Below are positions 8,361-16,090 of a stretch of 21,656 nucleotides of DNA, piece after piece. The first letter of the stretch is position 1. Every line of letters begins with the position of its first letter. Under the pieces are notes generated by a model, which saw only the letters and a program-made list of their open reading frames with translations, searched no databases and had not been told where the DNA came from. The position numbers and the translations under genes were made by a program. The stretch is from Zelonia costaricensis. Its lineage: Eukaryota > Euglenozoa > Kinetoplastea > Trypanosomatida > Trypanosomatidae. Where the stretch lies: NCBI GenBank assembly GCA_030849075.1, contig JASAOO010003095.1:1-21656 (forward strand). The letters run 5' to 3'.

Positions 8361-9182
8361 CACAAGAGACACACTGTGCGTTCTCTCTTCTTCGATACGG
8401 CCAGGGAGCGTTCTCCCAGTGTGCTTGACCTCAAACGCCACGCTGTTTTTTTGTTTTTGTTTTGTGGTTGTTGATGTGAGAGCCCTCTCTGAGTGTAACA
8501 CCTGCACGCGGTGGCAGTGAGAGACAGGAGGGCAAGGGGGAATACGGCTCTGTTGAGGAAGGACAGTCGATACGGTGGGGGGGGGGGGCGCCCGTGGGAG
8601 GTGTGTTTCCGCCAGTGACATGGAGCTGATTGCCCAGATGAGTCCCCGCTCTCCGTCAACGACGCACGTGGCGTGCGCATGCCGTCTTTTTCTTCGTCTT
8701 CTTCTGGCTTTCTCGTTTCATCCCCCTCTCCCTTCTTCTTCACCGCGGTGCAATACGCGTGCTTGCGTGGAGAGGAGGGGCAGGCCGCGTGTCGTGTACC
8801 GCGTCGTTCAGTGCAGCGGCGGGTCACCAGACCGTACCTAGCTCGCTTTATCACTTGTCTTTTCTGTGTCTTGATGGATATGCACGCGTGGATTGATGCG
8901 TGAGTGGGGACTCCACCACTTGCGAGAGCCCTTGAAGCGCAGGGCCGCGTTACTGACGCACTGGTTTTCTTCCGCACGCACCCGTGTTGCGGCTTGAACG
9001 ATCCCGTCCATCGCGGTCCCTCGTTCCTCCCCACATTTCAGTTAGTCGAGTTCTTAATTGAGCGAGCACGCGACGCCGTTTTGTGTGCGGCCGAAAGCAA
9101 CGCCCGTTTGGACACCTACCTTTATGCGCAAAAATAGCAGGGCCATCGGACGGCCGCCCACCCCACCTGCACACCGCCCCGC

Positions 9183-10760
9183 TTACAGAACGCGGTACAC
9201 GTAGATGCGGCGAACCTGCTCCTCCACCTCCGCCACATCCGCCTCGCCATCCTCATCGCTGCTGTGCTCAGCGTCGCGATGGTGATGGTGATGGTGATGA
9301 TGATGACTGTGACCGTCCTTCTCGTGGTGAGTGCACCCGCCGTCTTCGTCTTCGTCTTCCTCGTCTTCGCTCTCGTTGTCCTCGCGTGACAGCCGGCGCA
9401 GGGTCAAGAAGTCCGTCGCGACTTCATCGGCGTCCACCGCGGACACATAAGCGGTGCGCCACGTGGCGAGCGCGACGGGCTCGACCCCTTCGAGCGCACA
9501 CGCCTGGGCCCACACGGCGTCACTAAAGCCGCCCAGCGTGTCGTCCAGCGAGGGCGAGCAGACGAGAAGCTGGCCTGGCCGGCACACCACACGGCGCAGC
9601 TTCAACCAGCACCGCGCGTGCTCCACCGCTGTGGCGCAGAAGTACTCGAAAACGTTGTGCAGCACGACGACCGCGGCCCCCGCCAGCGCCGCCGCCCCCT
9701 CGCCGACGAAGCAGTCGCTCTCGACCAGCTGCAGGTTGGCGGCCACGTTCGGCAGCTCCTCCTCCGCGTGCCCGGCGGCGGTCGCGGCCCCTGGCACACC
9801 GCTCAGCTTCGGGGCACGTCGGCGACGCGGCGCAAAAAAGCGCCGTCGCACATCGTGCGACGCCTTCACGAACGTTGCGTCGAGCTCGACGCCGATGAGC
9901 TGCACGGACGCAGGCGCGGCACTCTCGCTCACCTGCTGCGCGCGGCTCTCTGCATCCTTTCCGCTGGTCGTGTGGGCAGGGGCGAGCAGGCCCCACTGCA
10001 GGGCGAAGGCGGATGCCCAGAGCACCACGCCCAGGCGCGAGCCGACATCGACGATGGAGAGCGGGCGCGCCAGCTTCCCCGCTCCCGCCACGCCGTCCAG
10101 GAGATGTGGGAAAAGGAAGCAGCTGAGGTAGACGAGCTGGTCCTTGGAGAAGGAGTGCGTGATGAAGTCCGCCAGCCCGATCTCCGTCCCCCCGCACCGG
10201 CAGCAGTACTCCCGTGCCAGCTGCCCCGCCGCCACAAGCTGCTCGATGTCGCTCTCCTTGTAGAGAAACGCGTCCACGGCGAAGACAGGCGCCGACGCCG
10301 CCGTCGCGACCGTCCCGGCGTCGGGGGAGCGCGGCCGCTTACGGGAGCCGTGGTCTCCGCCCTCTCCTCCTGCCGCGGCCGCCGTGGCTTTGGCGGCGGC
10401 AGGCACCGTCGGCTCCGCGGTGGCACCGAAAGGGACGAGCCGCCTCATGTACTCCCGCACGAGCTCGAGACTGCGGTCCACCTCGCCGACCGCCCCCACG
10501 AACGCCTCTTCCTCCTCGTCCTCTTCCTCATCACCGCCTTCCTCTTCGTCTGCTTCGCTGTCTTGGCTGCAGGTGTGGTCGGCACTGCCACCGTGATTGT
10601 GACCGTTGCCGCTCGTGCCGCGCTTCGCCTCGCGCGCCTGCCGGCCGTACTCCTGCAGCATGGCGCACAGGTCTTGCACCTCCGCCGGCTGCCAGCTCGC
10701 GATGTGGTGCGACTCGAGCGCCGGCATCAGCGCCGACAACATCGCCTCCACGTGCGCCAT
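9183..10760 (-). CDS. Class I methyltransferase-like protein with acidic and His-rich inserts
   Basis: 525 aa; I know no named orthologue. Residues about 165-460 look like a Rossmann-fold S-adenosylmethionine-dependent methyltransferase. Motif I is IVDVGSRLG (236-244), the acidic post-I motif is IGVELD (289-294), a motif-II-like LQLVESDCF follows (343-351), and the strand-4 region reads VVVLHNVFEYF (364-374). A cysteine group, CCRCGG (186-191), precedes the fold and might bind zinc. Low-complexity segments flank the fold: an almost pure Glu/Asp stretch (about 68-86), an Ala/Gly/Arg-rich segment with GSRKRPR (138-144) that could act as a nuclear signal, a second acidic run (462-473), and nine consecutive histidines (486-494, encoded by CAT/CAC near 9282-9310). 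The extreme C terminus (RRIYVYRVL) returns to ordered-looking sequence. The start is the first ATG after the predicted acceptor at 10798; upstream sequence is CA repeats and pyrimidine tract. The substrate is unknown. The fold call is firm in general terms, but catalytic activity is not established. Confidence 0.8.
   Translation of the reverse strand: MAHVEAMLSALMPALESHHIASWQPAEVQDLCAMLQEYGRQAREAKRGTSGNGHNHGGSADHTCSQDSEADEEEGGDEEEDEEEEAFVGAVGEVDRSLELVREYMRRLVPFGATAEPTVPAAAKATAAAAGGEGGDHGSRKRPRSPDAGTVATAASAPVFAVDAFLYKESDIEQLVAAGQLAREYCCRCGGTEIGLADFITHSFSKDQLVYLSCFLFPHLLDGVAGAGKLARPLSIVDVGSRLGVVLWASAFALQWGLLAPAHTTSGKDAESRAQQVSESAAPASVQLIGVELDATFVKASHDVRRRFFAPRRRRAPKLSGVPGAATAAGHAEEELPNVAANLQLVESDCFVGEGAAALAGAAVVVLHNVFEYFCATAVEHARCWLKLRRVVCRPGQLLVCSPSLDDTLGGFSDAVWAQACALEGVEPVALATWRTAYVSAVDADEVATDFLTLRRLSREDNESEDEEDEDEDGGCTHHEKDGHSHHHHHHHHHRDAEHSSDEDGEADVAEVEEQVRRIYVYRVL
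9282..9310 (-). repeat. Trinucleotide repeat coding for polyhistidine
   Basis: Alternating CAT/CAC codons in the sense strand encode nine His in a row within the methyltransferase-like gene. Mixed codon use suggests an older tract rather than a recent slippage expansion. Confidence 0.85.
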
Positions 10761-11357
10761 GGTCGAGGTACCCGTTGTTAGCTTCGGCGAGGTGTCACTG
10801 TGTGTGTAGATGTGTGTGTTTGTGAATGTAGGTGGAATGCGTGCACGAGGGGTGGGTGGGGGGGGGAGGGGGGAAGTAGGGGGACGGGGAGGGGCGCGGC
10901 AGCAATGCGGACAATAAAGCACGAGGACAACCCACGAGCGGAGAGCCTATCCCGTACTGATGCCCGAGCCCGGCAAGCCGTTGCGGCGTTGCAGAGCACC
11001 AGGTCACTCTGGTTGTGGCCCTTGTGGTGCCGCTCTTTACTGGGCACTCTTGTGCAGCGGAGTTCATTCGACCCGTTTCTCATTTCCCGCGTGCATCGCC
11101 ACCTCCCTGCAACAGAGCGTCTGATAGCACCACGTGGCCTTTCCCCCCCAAAAAAGGCACCCGCGCAGGGGACCGCCTCGCAGGCAGCGGGGGAGGAGGA
11201 GGCAACGCAAGTGCCACGGGGTGGCAGCAACCGCCACCGTCTCACTCCCAGACGCGGCTGAGGCACCTCGCGACCACGCCAGCCACCCAGACAAGCAAAG
11301 GCGGGGGATGCGCAGGCGCGCGCCTCCCGGCGGCACGCCGCCGGCACGGGCCACACG
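10761..11357. other. Intergenic region between VPS36 and the methyltransferase-like gene
   Basis: No gene seen. In the sense direction it is the VPS36 3' UTR followed by a C-rich tract (10894-10848), a CA run (about 10830-10798) and the next ATG. The open frames at 10778-11410 and 10795-11067 are not ATG-supported in context and read repeats. Confidence 0.7.
10798..10894 (-). promoter_or_regulatory. Predicted trans-splice signal for the methyltransferase-like gene
   Basis: A C/T-rich tract (10894-10848) in the sense strand is followed, after an AG-free CA-rich stretch, by the first AG at 10799-10798. The 5' UTR would be 37 nt with no ATG. Confidence 0.55.
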
Positions 11358-12767
11358 CTAAAACACAAAGATGTTCCACGAGTACACGTAGCAGTCGAAG
11401 CCGGTGTCAACGCGGCAGAGGTAGCCCTTCACGACGAGTGCCGTCAAGATGTCGCCGGCCACCTCTGTGGCAACCTGCATCTGCTCCGCCAGTTGCACGT
11501 CGCTCACGGACTTCAAGTCCCACGCCGTGCGCGGTAGCGCACTCGCGGTGGGCACGCTCACCAGCGGAGCCGCGCCGCCGCGCTGCTGCGAGGAGGACTT
11601 GCGCCACTCGCTCTGCACGGCTGACCCGCCGGCGTTCACGAGCTGCGGCCCCAGCAGCGCCGCCAGCTTCGCCAGCAGCAGCGAGTCGTCGCGGTTCGTC
11701 AGCGCCTTGCGGCCCGACGACAGGGTCACGAGGTCGTAGCAGCTGCCCGGCATCGTGCTCGTCATGTACGTGCACGCATTCAGCACGTCCAGCGGCGAGA
11801 CAAGGTCGCCGCCGCGGGCCTTGTTGTACAGCGCGAAGAGCTCGATAAGCGGGACGACCGGCATGTCGTTGAAGAGCTTGGCGTTGCGCTCGTGCGTCAT
11901 CCACGTGTGCAGCTCCAGCGCGAGGTCCTTGTGGAAGCGCGAGTCGCTGCTGCTGTTGTTGTTGCGCGTCACCATTGCCCCGAGGCCGAGCGTCGACTCG
12001 ATGCTCTCGATCTTTGTCCGCTCCGCCGCCGTCTCGCTGCCGGGGGCCGCGCCGGCCGCCGCTGAGGCCTCGTTGCGCTCCCGCAGGCGGCGGATGTTGT
12101 TGACGATGGCGGAGGCCTTGTTCATCACGTCGTCGACGTCCTTGAGAGTCTCGCGCATCGCGGCCGACTGCGCCGACGCCTGCTGCACACCCGCAATGCC
12201 CACGCCACGCGGCACGGCCCGCCTCGACTCCGGCTGCGTCGACGAAGAGGCGGGCTGCGCCGCAGACGCCCCCGCGCTCGCCGCCGTCGCGCTGGGTGCT
12301 GCGCCGTCCCCTGCGCCTGCACGCGCAGGGCTGCTGGTGCTGCCGCTGCTGACAGGCTTCGCCGGCGCCGCGGACGCGGGCGGTGGCGTCTGCAGCCACG
12401 CTTTCCGCTCAAGGGCCCCGATGAAGGCCTCGAAGAACTTGTCTATGCCGCCGGTGCGGAATGATAGCTTCACGAACGCGTTTTGTGGTAGCGGGACACT
12501 GATCTTGGCGCTGGAGAAGGGGCCGAAGCCGCCCGACGTGCTCGGTGCCCGGCCGGCGCGGCGAACCACCTCCAGCGGCAGCTGCAGCATCGCCGTCACG
12601 TCCGCCTCGTCGTGGTAGATGAGGTGGTGGGTGGTGAGGGACAGCTTGCCCTTGCGCCACTGCGTCTTCTCGTCGCCGTTGTAGAGGGCGACGCCGTGCT
12701 GGACGAGGAGGCACACCTCCTCCGCACCGAGCCCGGCCCCGTCCGTCTTCCACTGCCAGTAGTCCAT
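11358..12767 (-). CDS. VPS36: ESCRT-II subunit VPS36 (EAP45)
   Basis: 469 aa. VPS36 joins VPS22 and VPS25 in ESCRT-II, which sorts ubiquitinated membrane proteins into multivesicular endosomes. The N-terminal 125 residues form a GLUE-type split-PH domain: the sequence around GVALYNGDEKTQWRKGKLSL (25-44), THHLIYHDE (46-54) and an FVKLSFRTGGIDKFFEAF stretch (98-115) is characteristic. A 60-residue Ala/Ser/Pro-rich linker (128-187) follows. The EAP30 domain begins at GVGIAGV (188-194) with a helix (LKDVDDVMNKASAIVNNIRRL, 208-228) and continues into two winged-helix units. These contain LALELHTWM (282-290), PLIELFALYNKARG (306-319), the PLDVLNAC segment and a C-terminal block LAEQMQVATEVAGDILTALV (426-445) ending in YSWNIF (462-467). 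No zinc-finger insert of the yeast type is seen in the GLUE domain. The start ATG follows a textbook acceptor with a 38-nt 5' UTR. Length and domain order fit the family well. Confidence 0.93.
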   Translation of the reverse strand: MDYWQWKTDGAGLGAEEVCLLVQHGVALYNGDEKTQWRKGKLSLTTHHLIYHDEADVTAMLQLPLEVVRRAGRAPSTSGGFGPFSSAKISVPLPQNAFVKLSFRTGGIDKFFEAFIGALERKAWLQTPPPASAAPAKPVSSGSTSSPARAGAGDGAAPSATAASAGASAAQPASSSTQPESRRAVPRGVGIAGVQQASAQSAAMRETLKDVDDVMNKASAIVNNIRRLRERNEASAAAGAAPGSETAAERTKIESIESTLGLGAMVTRNNNSSSDSRFHKDLALELHTWMTHERNAKLFNDMPVVPLIELFALYNKARGGDLVSPLDVLNACTYMTSTMPGSCYDLVTLSSGRKALTNRDDSLLLAKLAALLGPQLVNAGGSAVQSEWRKSSSQQRGGAAPLVSVPTASALPRTAWDLKSVSDVQLAEQMQVATEVAGDILTALVVKGYLCRVDTGFDCYVYSWNIFVF

Positions 12768-13394
12768 CCCTCGACGGGGCAGCTGCAGAGCGAGACTCGA
12801 CTCAGCTAAACAGAGAAGAGAATTCAGTCACACAAAAAGCGAAGGACAGGAGGCGGCTCTGTGCCCTTCGCGGTGCGTAGAGGCAGCGGCGTATCGCGTG
12901 ATGCTCCTCGCCGAAGTGTGAGCGGGAAGGAGGGTAGGAAGAGGCGTGTCGTACCTGAGGTGGCCAAGTGAGCGGCCCGCATAGACGAGCGACGAAGCGA
13001 GGAGACGCGGTAGGAGAAGTTGCAGGAGTCAAACCGTGATGACGAGCACGTGCGCACGTCGTACAGAGAAGCACTGATCGCTGTCTTCCGTAAAGATCTG
13101 AGATGCCCTTCTTCCCGCTCGGTGGGGCGTCCACTGCGCCGCACCGTGGCGCCCTCTGCCGCCTTCTTGCTTCGTTGCTCCCTCACGTGAGCAGCTGAGG
13201 ATCGAATAGAAGTGCCGGGACAGCCACCACAGCAAGGCCAGCGGGGCTGCTGCGCACATGAACGGCAGCAGGAGGCATGACAAAGAGAAAACGCCGATGG
13301 TAGGGTGAAGAGCGAGAAGAGCCTTCTCGGAAGAGCGCGAAACCATCGTAGCGCACTGCTACGTTGCGTGGTTGAACCAGCTGTCCTACACGGG
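12768..13394. other. Intergenic region between the ankyrin gene and VPS36
   Basis: No gene is called. An ATG-started frame of 105 codons (13346-13029, minus) with hydrophobic stretches lies 48 nt after the ankyrin stop. It has no splice signal of its own and is separated from the ankyrin frame by further in-frame stops. The rest is ordinary mixed sequence leading to the VPS36 acceptor. Confidence 0.65.
12806..12823 (-). promoter_or_regulatory. Predicted trans-splice signal for VPS36
   Basis: The sense strand reads a compact CT tract ending in GTTTAG (AG at 12807-12806), 38 nt before the ATG with no intervening ATG. This is the cleanest acceptor in the window. Confidence 0.65.
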
Positions 13395-15191
13395 CTACTG
13401 CTCGTGGCCCGCCGCCGGGTCGATCAGCATCGTGTAGCCGAAAACGAGCAGGGACACGAGTAGCAGCACCCCGACAATCAGCACCGGAGTGGAGACACCG
13501 CCGTTGAAGAGACCCTTCGCGTGGCCGGCGCCGTCGATGCCGTCGAGCACGCCGTGCCGACCCCCACCGCCGTGTGCCTTGCGCTGCACGGCGGTCGCCG
13601 CTCGTGCCTTGCGAGCCTGCTGCACCCGGGAGACACCACCGCCGGCACCGGCTGCACCGCCGAGCCGCCGCTTCAGACTCGCGGCACCGGACGCGTTTGC
13701 CGCGGCCGCCCCCGCTGCCGAGTCGGCCACGCCGCCGTCTCGCTCCTCGTCCGCGTCCTCGTCGTCCTGCTCCTCGGCATCGCCGCCAGCGCCGTTCGCA
13801 CCCTCGCCGTCGGCGCCGTCCCCTCGCTGCGCCGCAGACGCCGCGCGCTGCCGCTGCGCTGCTTCGTATTCGTCCGGCGCAACGACGCTCGCCGCGGTCA
13901 GCGCCTGCACCATCTCCGCACTCGCCTCGCTGCGCACGAGAAGGTCCGCCACGGTGATGCGCTCCCCGCTCGGCGTCACTACCGGACGCGCCAGCAGCGC
14001 CCCGTCAGCCACCGGTGAGGTGGCTCTCGCACCGGAGCACGCGCTGCAGAGAGCCTTCACCGCCGCGACGTTCCGCGCGGCGATCGCAACGTGCAGCAGC
14101 GCAAGTCCGTCCGCGTTCGGCTCCGCCACCGCCGCGACGTCGCGCGCGGCCATGGCCGTCAGGAGCGTCTCGTACAGCTGCACCGCCGCCTTGGTGCTGC
14201 TGCTGCGCCCCGGGCGGGTGGCCACCGCCAGTTCCGCCGCTGACTGACCGCTGCGGTTGCGGGCCAGCACGTTGGCGCCGAGGTCGATCAGGCGGCGCAC
14301 CATTGCGGCAACGAGGGCGTCCTCGGTGTTTGGCGCACAGACCAGCGCGTGCAGCGGCGTCTCGCCCGTCGCCGTCGCCGCAATCGAGGTCAGGTCAGCG
14401 ACGGCAGCCGCGGCAGTCGCCGACGTGGTCCGGAACGCCTCGAGGTAGCCCAGCAGCGCCGTGGCAACGCCAAAGCCGTACGTCGGCTCACCGAGGGCGA
14501 GGTGAAGCGCCGTCGCACCGTCCTGCTTGTCCCGCACTCCCAGCAGCGCCACCGGGTCGAGCGCGAGGACGCTGGAGGTGGCCGATGTGAAGGCGGCATC
14601 GACATCGGTCGCGGCCGCCGTCGCCGCCGCGTCTGCGCCAGCGCCTTCGCCGATGTCAGTGCGGGCAACTTGGTTGAGCACGAGCAACACGAGCGCCACG
14701 GCGTTCGACGTGGCGAGGACGTGCAGCGGCGTGCGGCCGTCCGCGTCGCCGACGCGCGGATCAGCGCCGGCGCGCAGGAGGCTCAGCACCGCCTCGTCGT
14801 CCTCGTTCCAGCACGCCGCGTGCAAAGCTGTGAGCATCTTCGCCGTGTCGTCCTTCTTGTTCACCTGCGCCCCGGCACGGAGAAGAAACTGCACAATGGT
14901 CGGGCTGAGTCCCTCTGCCACCGCGAAGGAAAGCGGGTACAGCTTCTTTGCGTTGGGCTGGTTCACGAGCTTGCGGGCGGTCGGTCGCAGGGTAAGCGAG
15001 ATGGCGCCCGTTTCAGGGTCGACAAGTTCGTCAAAGAGTAGCTCACGCAGCTCCTCCTCGTCTTCGTGCTTGAGGGCCGTCCACAGCTGCGAGTCCTCCT
15101 GCTTGCCTTTTCCGGCACTTGCACCAGCCGCGCCGTCGCTGCTCGCCGGCGGATGCTGCGCGCCCTGTGCTGCTTTGCTTTTGCGGCCCAT
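13395..15191 (-). CDS. Ankyrin-repeat protein with a tail anchor resembling Sec61 beta
   Basis: 598 aa. Ankyrin-type repeats can be read at about residues 83-112, 119-147, 152-175, 224-252, 276-310 and 361-385. Hallmarks are TALHAACW (121-128), RTPLHVLA (153-160), ATALHLALG (226-234), ETPLHALV (277-284) and the LLRAGADP/LIDLGANV endings. An Ala-rich insert (about 182-205) sits between the third and fourth. The region after 440 is disordered: an acidic Gly/Asp/Glu segment (457-488), then Ala/Gly, then a basic stretch (LKRRLGG 506-512, QQARKARAATAVQRK 524-538) and a Gly-rich stretch. One hydrophobic segment (569-589) ends the protein, leaving nine polar residues, so a C-terminal tail anchor facing the cytosol is expected. 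The order basic, Gly-rich, GLF..G..TPVLIVGVLLLV, short tail resembles Sec61 beta, whose anchor starts with a similar GL-x-PVLVM pattern. That link is an inference by eye. The ATG at 15191 is preceded by a good acceptor; upstream sequence is pyrimidine tract and includes an ambiguous base. Confidence 0.85.
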   Translation of the reverse strand: MGRKSKAAQGAQHPPASSDGAAGASAGKGKQEDSQLWTALKHEDEEELRELLFDELVDPETGAISLTLRPTARKLVNQPNAKKLYPLSFAVAEGLSPTIVQFLLRAGAQVNKKDDTAKMLTALHAACWNEDDEAVLSLLRAGADPRVGDADGRTPLHVLATSNAVALVLLVLNQVARTDIGEGAGADAAATAAATDVDAAFTSATSSVLALDPVALLGVRDKQDGATALHLALGEPTYGFGVATALLGYLEAFRTTSATAAAAVADLTSIAATATGETPLHALVCAPNTEDALVAAMVRRLIDLGANVLARNRSGQSAAELAVATRPGRSSSTKAAVQLYETLLTAMAARDVAAVAEPNADGLALLHVAIAARNVAAVKALCSACSGARATSPVADGALLARPVVTPSGERITVADLLVRSEASAEMVQALTAASVVAPDEYEAAQRQRAASAAQRGDGADGEGANGAGGDAEEQDDEDADEERDGGVADSAAGAAAANASGAASLKRRLGGAAGAGGGVSRVQQARKARAATAVQRKAHGGGGRHGVLDGIDGAGHAKGLFNGGVSTPVLIVGVLLLVSLLVFGYTMLIDPAAGHEQ

Positions 15192-15255
15192 GATGCACCT
15201 TCGCGCTGTGTGCAACGGGGCAACGTGGGAAGAGCACTTAAGAAGGCTGGCTCCG

Positions 15256-15321
15256 CTTCGAGCGGATCGGGGCGGGGAGGGGCGGGGGNAGGAGGAGGAG
15301 TTGTGAGAGGGGGGGGGGGGG
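15256..15321 (-). promoter_or_regulatory. Predicted trans-splice signal for the ankyrin gene
   Basis: The sense strand has 13 consecutive C (15321-15309), then CT-rich and C-rich blocks, then AG at 15257-15256. The 5' UTR would be 64 nt. An earlier tract (15525-15480) with an AG near 15378 is an alternative. Confidence 0.5.
15289..15289. other. Ambiguous base in the assembly
   Basis: The only N in the window, inside a G-rich homopolymer region (sense pyrimidine tract). It probably marks unresolved homopolymer length. No coding sequence is affected. Confidence 0.95.
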
Positions 15322-16090
15322 TGAAAGGCGAAGTCAGGGACGGCAGCCAAAGACAAGGACGCCACAGCGCTGGCGCACCTCGAGCGTCAGAGGGGTGAGC
15401 AACAACAACAAAGACAAGCACGCACGTACACACGCACACAAACACACACGCACAGACGCGAACAAATGCAAAATGTACGGTGCGCCGAGAGGAGGGGAGT
15501 GGAGGGGGGGGGCAGGAAGGTCAACAAGGTTGGCAGACAAAGTACGCTACGGGGAGTGAGGAATTCGCCAAGTGTGCAGGACGAGATCGCTACACTGCAA
15601 GGTACCACGCTAAGCGGCTCATTCGCTGGCGCGGTATCATCTTAGCTTGCAAGACGTCAAGTTGGCACCATGTCAACCGCTCTGTTCCATGGCTTGACCG
15701 CTGCAGTGGCTCCTTTTCGTTTGTTTTTGTTGCGTTGATTGTGAGAAGCGCTACACCGTTGAGCGGTGTGTGAGTGGACGAGTCGAGTGAATGGTTGCGT
15801 GGGTGTCGCCCTCGCCCCCGCTGCGCCGCGACACGCGGTGTGATGTGCGTTCCTCTGTGGTAGCCGGGATCGTCTCTTGTGCCAAAAATGAAGCTCAAGG
15901 AGGAGTACAGCCGCACTGGGCGACGAAGCGGCAACCCGACCCGTCTCCACCTCGCCACCCCCAACCCCTTCCCGCATAACGAATACGCCGAGGCTTGGGA
16001 AGGGCGGGCACGTGAGGAGTGTGTCTCTCTGTGTGTCTCCTCGCATGGTGGTAGATGCAGGCACTTGACACCTCCCATCTCCGCCATGCG

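Larger units (their letters stand above)
8274..9182. other. Intergenic region between the methyltransferase-like gene and the carrier
   Basis: No gene seen. In the sense direction the first part (9182 downwards) is 3' UTR without strong repeats. From about 8590 down it becomes homopolymer- and pyrimidine-rich, with a run of 12 C in the sense strand (8588-8577), a GT/CA run (8344-8360) and the carrier's splice tract. Confidence 0.7.
15192..16090. other. Intergenic region between NDUFAF5-like and the ankyrin gene
   Basis: No gene seen. In the sense direction it is the 3' UTR of the NDUFAF5-like gene, then two pyrimidine tracts (15525-15480 and 15321-15262). A GT-rich stretch lies between them (about 15455-15418 in the sense strand). 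The tandem tracts could allow alternative acceptors for the ankyrin gene. Frames here are short and repeat-driven. Confidence 0.7.

Noticed and set aside
8274..8621. N-terminal extension of the carrier frame, and similar ones at 4011-4082, 5305-5337, 10761-10922, 15192-15365, 17249-17386 and 19243-19338
   Set aside because: These extensions translate pyrimidine tracts or CA repeats into Pro/Ser/His/Thr. The first codons that I checked (4082, 5337, 17386) are GTG, not ATG. The conserved domains begin at the downstream ATGs.
9618..10781. Plus-strand open frame of 387 codons opposite the methyltransferase-like gene
   Set aside because: Arg/Leu/His-rich antisense shadow of a GC-rich gene with no family motif. 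The minus strand frame carries clear domains.
13029..13346. ATG frame of 105 codons with hydrophobic segments just after the ankyrin stop
   Set aside because: No pyrimidine tract and AG between it and the ankyrin gene. It is in the ankyrin frame but separated by at least two further stop codons, so readthrough is unlikely, and no recognisable family.
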